DNA from: Oerskovia flava
Lineage (GTDB): Bacteria > Actinomycetota > Actinomycetes > Actinomycetales > Cellulomonadaceae
NCBI RefSeq assembly: GCF_026163685.1
Contig: NZ_JAOXSR010000011.1
Span: forward strand, 62,001 to 126,000
Direction: 5' to 3'
DNA length: 64,000 nucleotides
The notes below the pieces were generated by a model. It worked only from the letters and a program-made list of their open reading frames with translations. It did not search any database and was not told the DNA's origin. The translations under genes were made by a program, and so were the position numbers. Of this stretch, positions 17,123 through 24,961 are shown in pieces; position 1 is the stretch's first letter, and each line of letters opens with the position of its first letter.

Positions 17123-17797
17123 GTGCACGTGGCCAGTGACGGGGACGTCGACGAGCCCGCCGGTGGCGGGTCGCGCGGTCGACGGTCGCGGGGTTCCGGA
17201 TCGGACGACGGCACCCCGGAGCGTCGCGGCCGGCGTGCCCGCCCGACCGTCGCCGAGCTCGTGGAGCGCGGCGAGATCAGCCCGGCGGAGCTCGCGGAGC
17301 GGGCGCGCGAGACGGTGCTGCGCACCCTCACGGCGGCGCCGAAGAGCCGGGCCGAGCTCGCGCAGTCCCTCGCCCGCAAGGGGTACCCGGAGGACGTCGT
17401 CGAGCCGCTGCTGGACCGCTTCGAAGAGGTCGGCCTGGTCGACGACGCCGAGTACGCGGGCATGCTCGTCCGGACCCGGCACAGCGAGCGTGGCCTCTCG
17501 CGTCGAGCGCTGACCCAAGAGCTGCGCCGCCGCGGCATCGACGAGGAGAGCGCCCGCGACGCGCTCGAAGCCGTCACCGACGAGGACGAGGAGTCGGCCG
17601 CGCGCGAGATCGTCCGCAAGCGGCTCGCGCGGACCCGAGGGCTCGACCGTCAGGTCCGCCTGCGGCGCCTGATGGGCACCATGGGGCGCAAAGGCTACTC
17701 AGGAGACCTCGTGATGCGGCTCGCCGGTGAGGAGCTCGCCGCCGAGGCCGACGGTGCGGACGGCGGCCCCGAGCAGTACATGCCGACCGGGCATTGA
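17123..17797 (+). CDS. recX: Regulatory protein RecX
   Basis: 224 residues. RecX binds RecA filaments and restrains their activity. The RecX core starts near residue 60 and contains repeated three-helix units with LARKGYPEDVVEPLLDRFEE, LVDDAEYA and LTQELRRRGID-type motifs. The first 45 residues are a charged, Gly/Arg-rich extension. It starts with GTG 20 bases after the recA stop, so it shares the SOS promoter. A GTG two codons downstream is an alternative start. Confidence 0.93.
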   Translation: MHVASDGDVDEPAGGGSRGRRSRGSGSDDGTPERRGRRARPTVAELVERGEISPAELAERARETVLRTLTAAPKSRAELAQSLARKGYPEDVVEPLLDRFEEVGLVDDAEYAGMLVRTRHSERGLSRRALTQELRRRGIDEESARDALEAVTDEDEESAAREIVRKRLARTRGLDRQVRLRRLMGTMGRKGYSGDLVMRLAGEELAAEADGADGGPEQYMPTGH

Positions 17798-17814
17798 TCA
17801 CGCCGTACGCACGC

Positions 17815-17872
17815 TCCTGACGCACCAGAGCCCGACCGCCTACTATCTCGGTCGGGCTCTGGTGCGTCAGGA
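17815..17872. terminator. 24-bp perfect inverted repeat between recX and gluD
   Basis: Arms 17815-17838 and 17849-17872 are exact reverse complements around a 10-base loop. It lies between convergent recX and gluD and can fold on both transcripts, so it probably ends both. Neither side has a T-run. The stem is unusually long and perfect for a terminator. Confidence 0.75.
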
Positions 17873-17895
17873 TCTTGCTGCCTGAACCCGCCAGG

Positions 17896-18774
17896 CTATG
17901 GACCCTTGGTCTCCACGACGTCCAGCCCGGCGGGGAGCAGCACGGTCGCCTGCTTCGCGTGCTGCCCGCGCTCGGACAGCCGACGGTCGATGTACACCGC
18001 GAGCCGTGACAACGTCACGTTGACGATCAGGTAGACCGCGAGCACCGCGACGAAGAGCGGGAGCCGGTACTGGTCACCGAAGAAGCTGTAGTTGAGCTGC
18101 ATGGTGCGCAACAGCTCCGGGTAACCGACGATGAATCCCAGCGACGAGTCCTTCAGCAGCACGACGAACTGGCTGATGAGGCTCGGCAGCATCAGCCGGA
18201 CCACCTGCGGCAGCTGGATGATGCGCAGCGTCTGCCACCGGGTGAGCCCGATCGCGGTGCCGGCCTCGACCTGCCCCTTGGGCAGTGCCGCGAGCCCAGC
18301 GCGCAGAATCTCCGCCACGATGGCCGCGTTGTAGAGCGCAAGTCCGAAGACGACCGCCTCGAACGAGGTCAGGCCGAAGGCCAGCAGGCCGAAGAACATC
18401 ATGAGCAGCACCGGCATCCCGCGCAGCAGCTCGATGATCGCGACCGCCGGCCCCCGGACGAGCTTGAGGCCTGACGTCCGCAGGATCGCCAGGACGAAAG
18501 CGAGTGCGAGCGCGATCGGCGCCGCGACGGCCGCAGCACGCAGCGTCGCGCCGAGACCCCGCACGAGCAGCGAGTACCAGACGTCCTCGGCACTCTGACC
18601 ACGGGGCGGGTCCGTGAAGATCGCCCAGCGCTCGTTGAACAGCCCGCGGTCAATCATGCCGACGACGACCCACGCGAGGAAGCCGACGATGAGGACGCCC
18701 ACCGCAATCGACGCGATGCGCTCGATGCGCAGGGTTCGTGGACCCGGCGCGTCGTACAGGACGTTGCCGCTCAT
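17896..18774 (-). CDS. gluD: Glutamate-type ABC transporter permease GluD
   Basis: 292-residue inner-membrane permease of the HisM/GlnP polar-amino-acid family. An N-terminal helix (residues about 20-42) is followed by a soluble loop and the five-helix permease core. The coupling-loop motif is seen as EAGTAIGLTRWQTLRIIQLPQ, with the typical EA-x3-G. It ends with a charged C-terminal tail. Its ATG overlaps the gluC stop by 4 bases. The gluA-B-C-D order matches the glutamate transporter of corynebacteria; the exact substrate is inferred from that match. Confidence 0.85.
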   Translation of the reverse strand: MSGNVLYDAPGPRTLRIERIASIAVGVLIVGFLAWVVVGMIDRGLFNERWAIFTDPPRGQSAEDVWYSLLVRGLGATLRAAAVAAPIALALAFVLAILRTSGLKLVRGPAVAIIELLRGMPVLLMMFFGLLAFGLTSFEAVVFGLALYNAAIVAEILRAGLAALPKGQVEAGTAIGLTRWQTLRIIQLPQVVRLMLPSLISQFVVLLKDSSLGFIVGYPELLRTMQLNYSFFGDQYRLPLFVAVLAVYLIVNVTLSRLAVYIDRRLSERGQHAKQATVLLPAGLDVVETKGP

Positions 18775-19421
18775 CGGCTGAACACCACCCGTCGCTCGAT
18801 CGCCCCGGCGATGGTGCCTGCCGGGATCGTGATCACGAGATAGAAGAAGGCGACCCCGCCGAGCATCCACAGCACGTCGGTCGGGAAGTCGCGAGCGAGG
18901 GACCGGCCCGTCGCCGTGAGCTCGACGACGGCGAAGCCTGCCGCGACCGAGGTGTTCTTCGTCAGCGCGATGAGCACATTGATGAGGGGTGGGACCACGG
19001 TGCGCAGCGCTTGCGGGATGACGACCAAGGACAACGTCTGCACCGTTCCGAGCCCGATCGCCCGGGCTGCCTCGGCCTGTCCCACACCAACGCTGTTGAT
19101 CCCTGAGCGCACTGCCTCGCACACGAAGGCGGAGGTGTACACGGTCAGCGCGATGACGGCCGGAACACGGCCGAGGGGGAGGATGTACCCGGTCGTCGGG
19201 AGGATGAAGACGAAGAAGACGAAGACGAGCGTGAGCGGAGTGTTGCGGCCGATCTCGACGATCGTTGCCCCGATGATGCGGAGCGATCGCAGCGGCGAGA
19301 CGCGGAACGCGGCGAGGACGGTCCCCACGACGAGGGACAGCACGCCCGACACCACCGCGAGGAACAGCGTGGTCGTGAAGCCGTCCCACAGCTTGGGGAG
19401 CGACTCGATCACCGAGTCCAT
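18771..19421 (-). CDS. gluC: Glutamate-type ABC transporter permease GluC
   Basis: 216-residue permease of the same family, with the 3-TMR domain beginning at residue 10. The EAA motif reads QAEAARAIGLGTVQTLSLVVIPQ, and NTSVAAGF is the conserved segment that faces the substrate path. It pairs with GluD to form the heterodimeric channel. The ATG at 19421 comes 130 bases after gluB, and a strong hairpin lies in that gap, so the permeases are probably made at lower levels than the binding protein. Confidence 0.86.
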   Translation of the reverse strand: MDSVIESLPKLWDGFTTTLFLAVVSGVLSLVVGTVLAAFRVSPLRSLRIIGATIVEIGRNTPLTLVFVFFVFILPTTGYILPLGRVPAVIALTVYTSAFVCEAVRSGINSVGVGQAEAARAIGLGTVQTLSLVVIPQALRTVVPPLINVLIALTKNTSVAAGFAVVELTATGRSLARDFPTDVLWMLGGVAFFYLVITIPAGTIAGAIERRVVFSR

Positions 19422-19447
19422 AGGGGTTCCTGCACTTCCTGGTCAGT

Positions 19448-19480
19448 GGTGTGGGAAGGGCTGTTCGCCCTTCCCACACC
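19448..19480 (-). terminator. 13-bp hairpin between gluB and gluC (partial terminator or mRNA stabiliser)
   Basis: Arms 19448-19460 and 19468-19480 are perfect reverse complements around a 7-base loop. It lies in the 130-base gap after gluB within an otherwise continuous operon. Such hairpins usually protect the binding-protein mRNA or cut downstream expression. Three CTGATC elements spaced about 20 bases apart lie between the gluB stop and the hairpin. Confidence 0.6.
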
Positions 19481-19551
19481 CTGTGCGTCCGATGGGACGC
19501 CGAGCCGAGCGGATCAGTGTCGGCTGAACGGATCAGTATCAGCCGGACAGA

Positions 19552-20421
19552 TCAGTAGCGGTCGACGGCCGGCGGCTCGGGCGTGTCGAGGACCTCGCCG
19601 GCGGTGGACTCCCACGCTGCCTGCCAGCGGCCGTCCTCGAAGGATGCCTCGAGGACGTCGTTGATGAAGGTGCGGAACTCGTCGTCGCCGAGTGCCAGGC
19701 CGATACCGTAGGGCTCCTCGGTGAACTGCTCGCCGGCGATCTGGAAGTCCTCCGGGCTCTCGGAGACGTAGCCCGCGAGGATGACGTTGTCGGTCGTCAC
19801 CGCGTCGACCTGACCGTTGCGCAGGGGGTCGAGGCAGTCGGTGTACGCGGCGAACGTCACGAGCTCCGCGTCGGGGTAGTTCGCCTCGATGTTCCCGGCC
19901 GGGGTCGAGCCGTCGACGGAGCAGACGGTCTTGCCCGCGAGGTCGTCCGGACCGGTGATGGAGTCGTCGTCCGCGCGCACCATCAGCGCCTGGCCCGCCA
20001 CGTAGTACGGGCCGGCGAAGTCGATGACCTGCTTGCGCTCGTCGTTGATCGTGTAGGTCGCCACGACGATGTCGACCTGGCCCTCCTGGATGAAGGGCTC
20101 ACGGTTCGCCGAGACGGTCTCGGTCCACTCGATGTCGTCCTCGCCGATGCCGAGCTCGGCGGCGATCATCTTGCCGATCTCCACGTCGAACCCGATCGGC
20201 ACGTTGTCGGGTCCGACGAGTCCGAACAGCGGCTGGTCGAACTTGGTGCCGATGGTGATAGAGCCCGCCTCGGCGAGCTGCGCCATCGTGCTGCCCTCGG
20301 GGAAGTCGGCAGCCTCGACGTCGCTGGGTTCGACGCTCGGGGTGTCGTCCCCGCCGCAGGCGGACAGGGTGAGGGTGGCCGCCGCAGCGAGGGCGATCCA
20401 GCCGGTGGTGCGTTGACGCAT
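19552..20421 (-). CDS. gluB: Glutamate-type ABC transporter substrate-binding lipoprotein GluB
   Basis: 289 residues. The signal peptide ends in the lipobox LSAC with the lipidated cysteine at residue 22, so the protein is anchored outside the membrane. The rest is a family-3 solute-binding fold: GTKFDQPLFG, IGFDVEIGKM, TINDERKQVIDFAGPYY and the late ALGDDEF segment. These bind polar amino acids, here probably glutamate by synteny. The ATG at 20421 has GGAGAG upstream at good spacing. It follows gluA by about 100 bases. Confidence 0.9.
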   Translation of the reverse strand: MRQRTTGWIALAAAATLTLSACGGDDTPSVEPSDVEAADFPEGSTMAQLAEAGSITIGTKFDQPLFGLVGPDNVPIGFDVEIGKMIAAELGIGEDDIEWTETVSANREPFIQEGQVDIVVATYTINDERKQVIDFAGPYYVAGQALMVRADDDSITGPDDLAGKTVCSVDGSTPAGNIEANYPDAELVTFAAYTDCLDPLRNGQVDAVTTDNVILAGYVSESPEDFQIAGEQFTEEPYGIGLALGDDEFRTFINDVLEASFEDGRWQAAWESTAGEVLDTPEPPAVDRY

Positions 20422-20519
20422 GATCTCTCCTTCAGGTGGTCGCGACCCGGGTTCGTGGCCGGTGCCGCGTGGACGTGACGAGGGTGTCCGTGGGGTTCCT
20501 CGGGGTCTCCTGGGTCGTC

Positions 20520-21323
20520 CTAGTGGGTGAGGATCTTGGACAGGAAGTCCTTGGCGCGGTCGCTGGTGGGTGCGGTGAAGAAGACCTCCGGCTCGGCCTC
20601 CTCGACGATCCTGCCGGCGTCCATGAAGACGACCCGGTGCGCGGCCTTGCGGGCGAAGCCCATCTCGTGGGTCACGACGACCATCGTCATGCCCTCCTTG
20701 GCGAGGCCGACCATGACGTCGAGGACCTCGTTGATCATCTCGGGGTCGAGTGCCGAGGTGGGCTCGTCGAAGAGCATGACCTTGGGGTTCATCGCCAGGG
20801 CACGAGCGATGGCGACGCGTTGCTGCTGCCCGCCCGAGAGCTGCGCGGGCATCTTCTGGGCCTGGTTCGCGACCCCGACGCGGTCGAGGAGGTCCATCGC
20901 CTCCTGCTTCGCGGCGGCGGACTTCATGCCCCGGACCTTGAGCGGCCCGAGCGTCACGTTCTCGAGGACGGTCTTGTGCGCGAAGAGGTTGAACGACTGG
21001 AAGACCATCCCGACGTCCGAGCGCAGGCGCGCCAGCGCCTTGCCCTCCTCGGGCAGCGGCACGCCGTCGATGCTGATCTGCCCGGAGCTGATCGTCTCGA
21101 GCCGGTTGATCGCGCGGCACAGCGTGGACTTGCCCGACCCGGACGGCCCGATGACGACGAGCACCTCACCGCGGTGCACCGTGAGGTCGATGTCCTGCAG
21201 GACGTGGAGCTCGCCGAAGTACTTGTTGACGCCGTCGAGCACGACGAGCGGCCCGCCGAGCTGGTCGCGAGGAGTCGGCTCGTGGTCCACGATCGGCTCG
21301 TCGGTGGTCGATGCATCGTTCAT
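20520..21323 (-). CDS. gluA: Glutamate-type ABC transporter ATPase GluA
   Basis: 267 residues. The ATPase has Walker [11 protein letters not shown]-loop FQSFNLFAH, signature LSGGQQQR, Walker [13 protein letters not shown] and the H-loop THEMGF. The pattern matches polar amino-acid importers of the GlnQ/HisP type. A short Pro/Asp-rich N-terminal extension of about 25 residues precedes the domain. It is the first gene of the operon and diverges from miaB across a 169-base region that must hold both promoters. Confidence 0.92.
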   Translation of the reverse strand: MNDASTTDEPIVDHEPTPRDQLGGPLVVLDGVNKYFGELHVLQDIDLTVHRGEVLVVIGPSGSGKSTLCRAINRLETISSGQISIDGVPLPEEGKALARLRSDVGMVFQSFNLFAHKTVLENVTLGPLKVRGMKSAAAKQEAMDLLDRVGVANQAQKMPAQLSGGQQQRVAIARALAMNPKVMLFDEPTSALDPEMINEVLDVMVGLAKEGMTMVVVTHEMGFARKAAHRVVFMDAGRIVEEAEPEVFFTAPTSDRAKDFLSKILTH

Positions 21324-21492
21324 TGTCCGAACCTATGGGGGAAATGTTGCGAACGCCACTCTCCTCGGTAACGGTCCCGCAACAGTCCGGCAATACCGTT
21401 CTGCGGGGTCCCGAACGCCTCTGACCACGGCGAACGCCGCGATCACGGGTGCTCGCCGGAGCGGCCGCGACAGGGTCGTATCCTGGAGGGCG

Positions 21493-23127
21493 ATGCTTCC
21501 CCTCACCGCACCCCTCGCTCCGTCGGCTCCCACGGGCTCGTCGCCCGCCGCGGACGAGCGTCCGCGCACCTACGTGGTCCGCACCCTCGGCTGCCAGATG
21601 AACGTCCACGACTCCGAGCACATGGCGGGCATGCTCGAGCAGGCGGGCTACCGCCGGGCCTCGGCGGCGGACGAGGCGGCGAGCCGCGCCGACGTCGTCG
21701 TCATCAACACGTGCGCGGTGCGCGAGAACGCCGCGACCCGCCTGTACGGCAACCTCGGGCAGCTCGCGTCGGTGAAGTCGCAGCGGCCGGGGATGCAGAT
21801 CGCGGTCGGCGGCTGCCTCGCGCAGAAGGACCGCGGCACGATCGTCGAGCGGGCACCCTGGGTCGACGTCGTCTTCGGCACCCACAACCTCGACGCGCTG
21901 CCGGTGCTCCTCGAGCGGGCCCGGCACAACGAGGCCGCGCAGGTCGAGATCGCCGAGTCGCTCCAGGTGTTCCCGTCCACGCTGCCAACCCAGCGCGAGT
22001 CCGTCTACGCCGGGTGGGTCTCCATCAGCGTCGGCTGCAACAACACGTGCACCTTCTGCATCGTGCCGCACCTGCGCGGCAAGGAGCGCGACCGCCGCCC
22101 CGGCCAGGTCCTCGCGGAGGTGGAGGCCCTGGTCGACGCCGGGGCGATCGAGGTGACGCTCCTCGGGCAGAACGTGAACTCCTACGGGGTCGAGTTCGGC
22201 GACCGCGGCGCCTTCGCGAAGCTGCTGCGGGCGTGCGGCGACGTGCGCGGCCTCGAGCGGGTGCGCTTCACCTCGCCCCACCCCGCGGCCTTCACCGACG
22301 ACGTCATCGAGGCCATGGCCTCGACGCCGAACGTCATGCCCCAGCTGCACATGCCGCTGCAGGCGGGGTCCGACCGGGTGCTGCGGGCGATGCGCCGCTC
22401 CTACCGCTCCGAGAAGTTCCTCGGCATCCTCGACCGGGTCCGCGCCGCGATGCCCGACGCCGCGATCACCACGGACCTCATCGTCGGCTTCCCGGGGGAG
22501 ACGGAGGAGGACTTCGCCGAGACGCTGCGCGTCGTCGACGCCTCCCGGTTCGCCTCCGCCTTCACCTTCCAGTACTCGCCCCGTCCCGGGACGGCCGCGG
22601 CGGAGATGGGCGACCAGGTCCCGCAGGAGGTCGTGCAGGAGCGGTTCGAGAGACTCCAGGTCCTGCAGGACCGGATCAGCGCGGAGGAGTCCGCCCGGCA
22701 GGTAGGCCGCACCGTGGAGGTCCTCGTCACGGACGGGACCGGTCGCAAGGACGACGCCAGCCACCGGGTCACGGGCCGCGCGGCGGACAACCGGCTCGTG
22801 CACCTCGCCCTGCCCGACGGCGTCTCGCTCGCCGGCATCGACGGCGTGAGCGAGCAGAGCGACCCGCGCCTGGCCGCGTCGATCCCGGACGCGCTGCCGC
22901 GCCCGGGGGACGTCGTGACGGTCGAGGTCACACGATCGGCCCCGTACCACCTCATCGCGGACTCGGCCCTCGACGGAGGCACCTACGCCGTGCGGCGCAC
23001 CCGGTCCGGCGACGCGTGGGTGCGTCGTGAGCGTGCCCGGCTCTCCGGCGAGGACGACCACGGGCACGGGTCGGGCGCGGTGGCCGGCGGTCCCGTCAGT
23101 CTCGGCCTGCCCACGGTCCGTCGCTGA
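21493..23127 (+). CDS. miaB: tRNA-2-methylthio-N6-isopentenyladenosine synthase MiaB
   Basis: 544-residue radical-SAM enzyme that adds a methylthio group to isopentenyladenosine-37 of tRNAs reading U-initial codons. It acts after MiaA, encoded 6.2 kb downstream. The N-terminal cluster-binding domain shows [22 protein letters not shown] and GGCLAQK cysteines. The radical-SAM triad is Cys182, Cys186 and Cys189 (CNNTCTFC). A TRAM domain follows after about residue 400, then a species-specific charged tail. The ATG at 21493 has TATCCT at 21479-21484 eight bases upstream, so the leader is very short, although GGAGGG also precedes it. Confidence 0.97.
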   Translation: MLPLTAPLAPSAPTGSSPAADERPRTYVVRTLGCQMNVHDSEHMAGMLEQAGYRRASAADEAASRADVVVINTCAVRENAATRLYGNLGQLASVKSQRPGMQIAVGGCLAQKDRGTIVERAPWVDVVFGTHNLDALPVLLERARHNEAAQVEIAESLQVFPSTLPTQRESVYAGWVSISVGCNNTCTFCIVPHLRGKERDRRPGQVLAEVEALVDAGAIEVTLLGQNVNSYGVEFGDRGAFAKLLRACGDVRGLERVRFTSPHPAAFTDDVIEAMASTPNVMPQLHMPLQAGSDRVLRAMRRSYRSEKFLGILDRVRAAMPDAAITTDLIVGFPGETEEDFAETLRVVDASRFASAFTFQYSPRPGTAAAEMGDQVPQEVVQERFERLQVLQDRISAEESARQVGRTVEVLVTDGTGRKDDASHRVTGRAADNRLVHLALPDGVSLAGIDGVSEQSDPRLAASIPDALPRPGDVVTVEVTRSAPYHLIADSALDGGTYAVRRTRSGDAWVRRERARLSGEDDHGHGSGAVAGGPVSLGLPTVRR

Positions 23128-23134
23128 GGTCCCG

Positions 23135-23644
23135 CTACGACTCGTCGGCGGGTGCGGGGGGCACCAGGCCGCCGATGGCGTGGAAGAGCTGCACCGCGGT
23201 GCCGAGACCGCACGAGAGGATCTGCGCGAGCTGGTCGTCGGTCGCGCCGTGCTCGAGGTCGACCGAGACCTCGGCGTAGACCGCCAGCCGGCCGCCCTCC
23301 TCCCGCAGGTAGACCTTGGGCCAGATCCGTTCGCGGTTCCAGTCGTTGACGGCCTGGAGCGCGGCGAGGCGTGCGGTGCCGGGCAGCGTGCTCGACCACC
23401 GTCCCCGGATCTGCAGGATCTCGCGCTGCTCCCCGAGGAGCAGGAACCAGAACCTGCTGCCGTCCCAGGTTCCGGTGATGTCGCCGTCGTCGTCGACCCG
23501 GAAGTGGTATCCGCGTCGTGTCAGGTGGTCCCCGATGCGGGGCATGGACACGGGCACCGGGAGCTCGACGTCGGCCGAGAGGTCGCCCTTGGGTCGCCGG
23601 TTGCCGAAGAGACGGGCCAGCCACCCTGCACGCGCCGCGCTCAC
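23135..23644 (-). CDS. YbjN-domain protein, paralogue 1
   Basis: 169 residues of the YbjN family, which has a fold like type III secretion chaperones and no known catalytic role. Shared motifs are VDDDGDITGTWDGSRFWF, ILQIRGRW, the segment around NRERIWPKVY, and a VDLEHGATDDQLAQ tail. It has an extra N-terminal AARAGWLARLFGNRR segment that may be amphipathic. Its GTG overlaps the stop of the next paralogue by 4 bases, so the two are co-translated. It is part of a block of three YbjN paralogues, an Hsp90-like ATPase and a TPR-like protein. Confidence 0.8.
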   Translation of the reverse strand: MSAARAGWLARLFGNRRPKGDLSADVELPVPVSMPRIGDHLTRRGYHFRVDDDGDITGTWDGSRFWFLLLGEQREILQIRGRWSSTLPGTARLAALQAVNDWNRERIWPKVYLREEGGRLAVYAEVSVDLEHGATDDQLAQILSCGLGTAVQLFHAIGGLVPPAPADES

Positions 23645-24255
23645 GGGGCCGACCTCGCAGGGTCGGGGTACTGCTCGTCGAGGGCGTCGAAGAACATCGA
23701 CCCCGTGCTCAGCCCGCACTGCAGCAACTGGTCGAGCTGGTCGTCGCTCACGCCGTGCTCGAGGTCGACCGTGACCTCCGTGAAGACCTGCACCATCCCG
23801 TTGTCCCGGACTCGGGTGTAGGTCTTGGGCCAGATCCGGTCGGCGTTCCACTCGTTGCACAGCTCGAGCACCTCTTCGAGGCGCTCGATGGTGATGTCGC
23901 GGTTCCACTGGCCCCGCACCTGCAGGATCTCCTCGCGCGGGCCGAAGAGCAGGAAGTAGAAGAGGCGACCGTGCCACAGCCCGCCGACGTCGCCGTCGGA
24001 GTCGACGAAGTAGTTGTAGCCGCTGTCGGTGATCCACTCGATCACCCGGGACGTCGCGAGGGGCGTCGGGACGTTGCGCCCGTCCGAGGCCATGGCCTCG
24101 CCGAGCTCGCGCAGCAGGACGTCCTCGACGGAGGCCTGCAGCGCTTTGTCGGAGCCCTTGTCGTCAGCGCCCCCGGCGCCCGGCGACGCGGACGAGGGGC
24201 GGTCGGGATCGTGCTGATCCCACCGGTCGGACCGTCCGCCACCGAAGAACCTCAC
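23641..24255 (-). CDS. YbjN-domain protein, paralogue 2
   Basis: 204 residues. The first 50 are charged and probably disordered; the remainder is a YbjN domain with VDSDGDVGGLWHGRLFYF, ILQVRGQW, NADRIWPKTY and VDLEHGVSDDQL, much like its neighbours. The GTG start at 24255 has TAGGGT (24262-24267 on this strand) 6 bases upstream, which suggests a leaderless mRNA. It diverges from the gene at 24317; the two -10 hexamers lie about 37 bases apart. Function is unknown; close kinship to paralogue 3 is inferred from motif identity. Confidence 0.82.
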   Translation of the reverse strand: MRFFGGGRSDRWDQHDPDRPSSASPGAGGADDKGSDKALQASVEDVLLRELGEAMASDGRNVPTPLATSRVIEWITDSGYNYFVDSDGDVGGLWHGRLFYFLLFGPREEILQVRGQWNRDITIERLEEVLELCNEWNADRIWPKTYTRVRDNGMVQVFTEVTVDLEHGVSDDQLDQLLQCGLSTGSMFFDALDEQYPDPARSAP

Positions 24256-24316
24256 CCGACCACCCTACCGCCGCGTGCGGCGGCCGTCGCCCGTGCACGC
24301 GGGTAGCGTGGCGCGG

Positions 24317-24961
24317 GTGAGCCTGCGCGCCGTCCTCCTGCCCGGTACCGCCCTGCTCGTCCCCGGCGCTGCCGGCGCTGCGGAGGTGCTCGCCACGACC
24401 CGGGCGGAGGTCCTCGCGGCGTTGCGCCGGCTGGTTGCCTCGGCGCCCGCCGGGATCGTGCTCGTCGCACCCGGGGAGCGGAGCCGGCACGGTCTGCTGC
24501 GGGCGAGCCTGGGGGAGGCGGGGATCGACGGTCGCTGGCTGGGGTGGCGCGAGCCGGACGCGACACCTGCCGACCGGAGCCGCGCGGTGCGGACCGGCAC
24601 AGCGGGTGTCGCGGCGTCCGTCGGGCTGCTCGCGCTCGCCGGCGCCGGCAACCACCAGGAGGTCGAGGTGGTCGAGCTCACGGGGAGGCACGGGCGCGAG
24701 GGGTCGCCCGGGTCCGCCACGGGTACGGACGACTTGGCTCTCGTCGCCGAGGTTGCGCGGCGCGTGGCGAAGGGCGCGGCGCTGGTGGTCGTCGGCGACC
24801 TCTCCGACGACGCGCCGCCGGTCCGCCTGCTGCTCGACGTCGCGGCGCGGCACTCCTGGACCTCCTCCGTCGTGGCGACGGTCGAGCGCCTGGCGGGGGA
24901 CCAGGAGCTGACCTACGCGGTGGCGACCTTCGAGGACCTTCCGAGCGACCTCACCCGATGA
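24317..24961 (+). CDS. Class III extradiol dioxygenase-B-like domain protein (Rv2728c type)
   Basis: 214-residue Ala/Arg-rich protein. The position just before miaA and the AVLLPGTALLVPG start resemble the actinobacterial Rv2728c group, which has a fold related to class III extradiol dioxygenase B subunits. I cannot see a convincing set of metal ligands, so enzymatic function is doubtful. The GTG at 24317 is chosen because TAGCGT (24304-24309) sits 7 bases upstream. The gene converges on and overlaps the TPR-like gene by 11 bases. Family call is moderate. Confidence 0.55.
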   Translation: MSLRAVLLPGTALLVPGAAGAAEVLATTRAEVLAALRRLVASAPAGIVLVAPGERSRHGLLRASLGEAGIDGRWLGWREPDATPADRSRAVRTGTAGVAASVGLLALAGAGNHQEVEVVELTGRHGREGSPGSATGTDDLALVAEVARRVAKGAALVVVGDLSDDAPPVRLLLDVAARHSWTSSVVATVERLAGDQELTYAVATFEDLPSDLTR

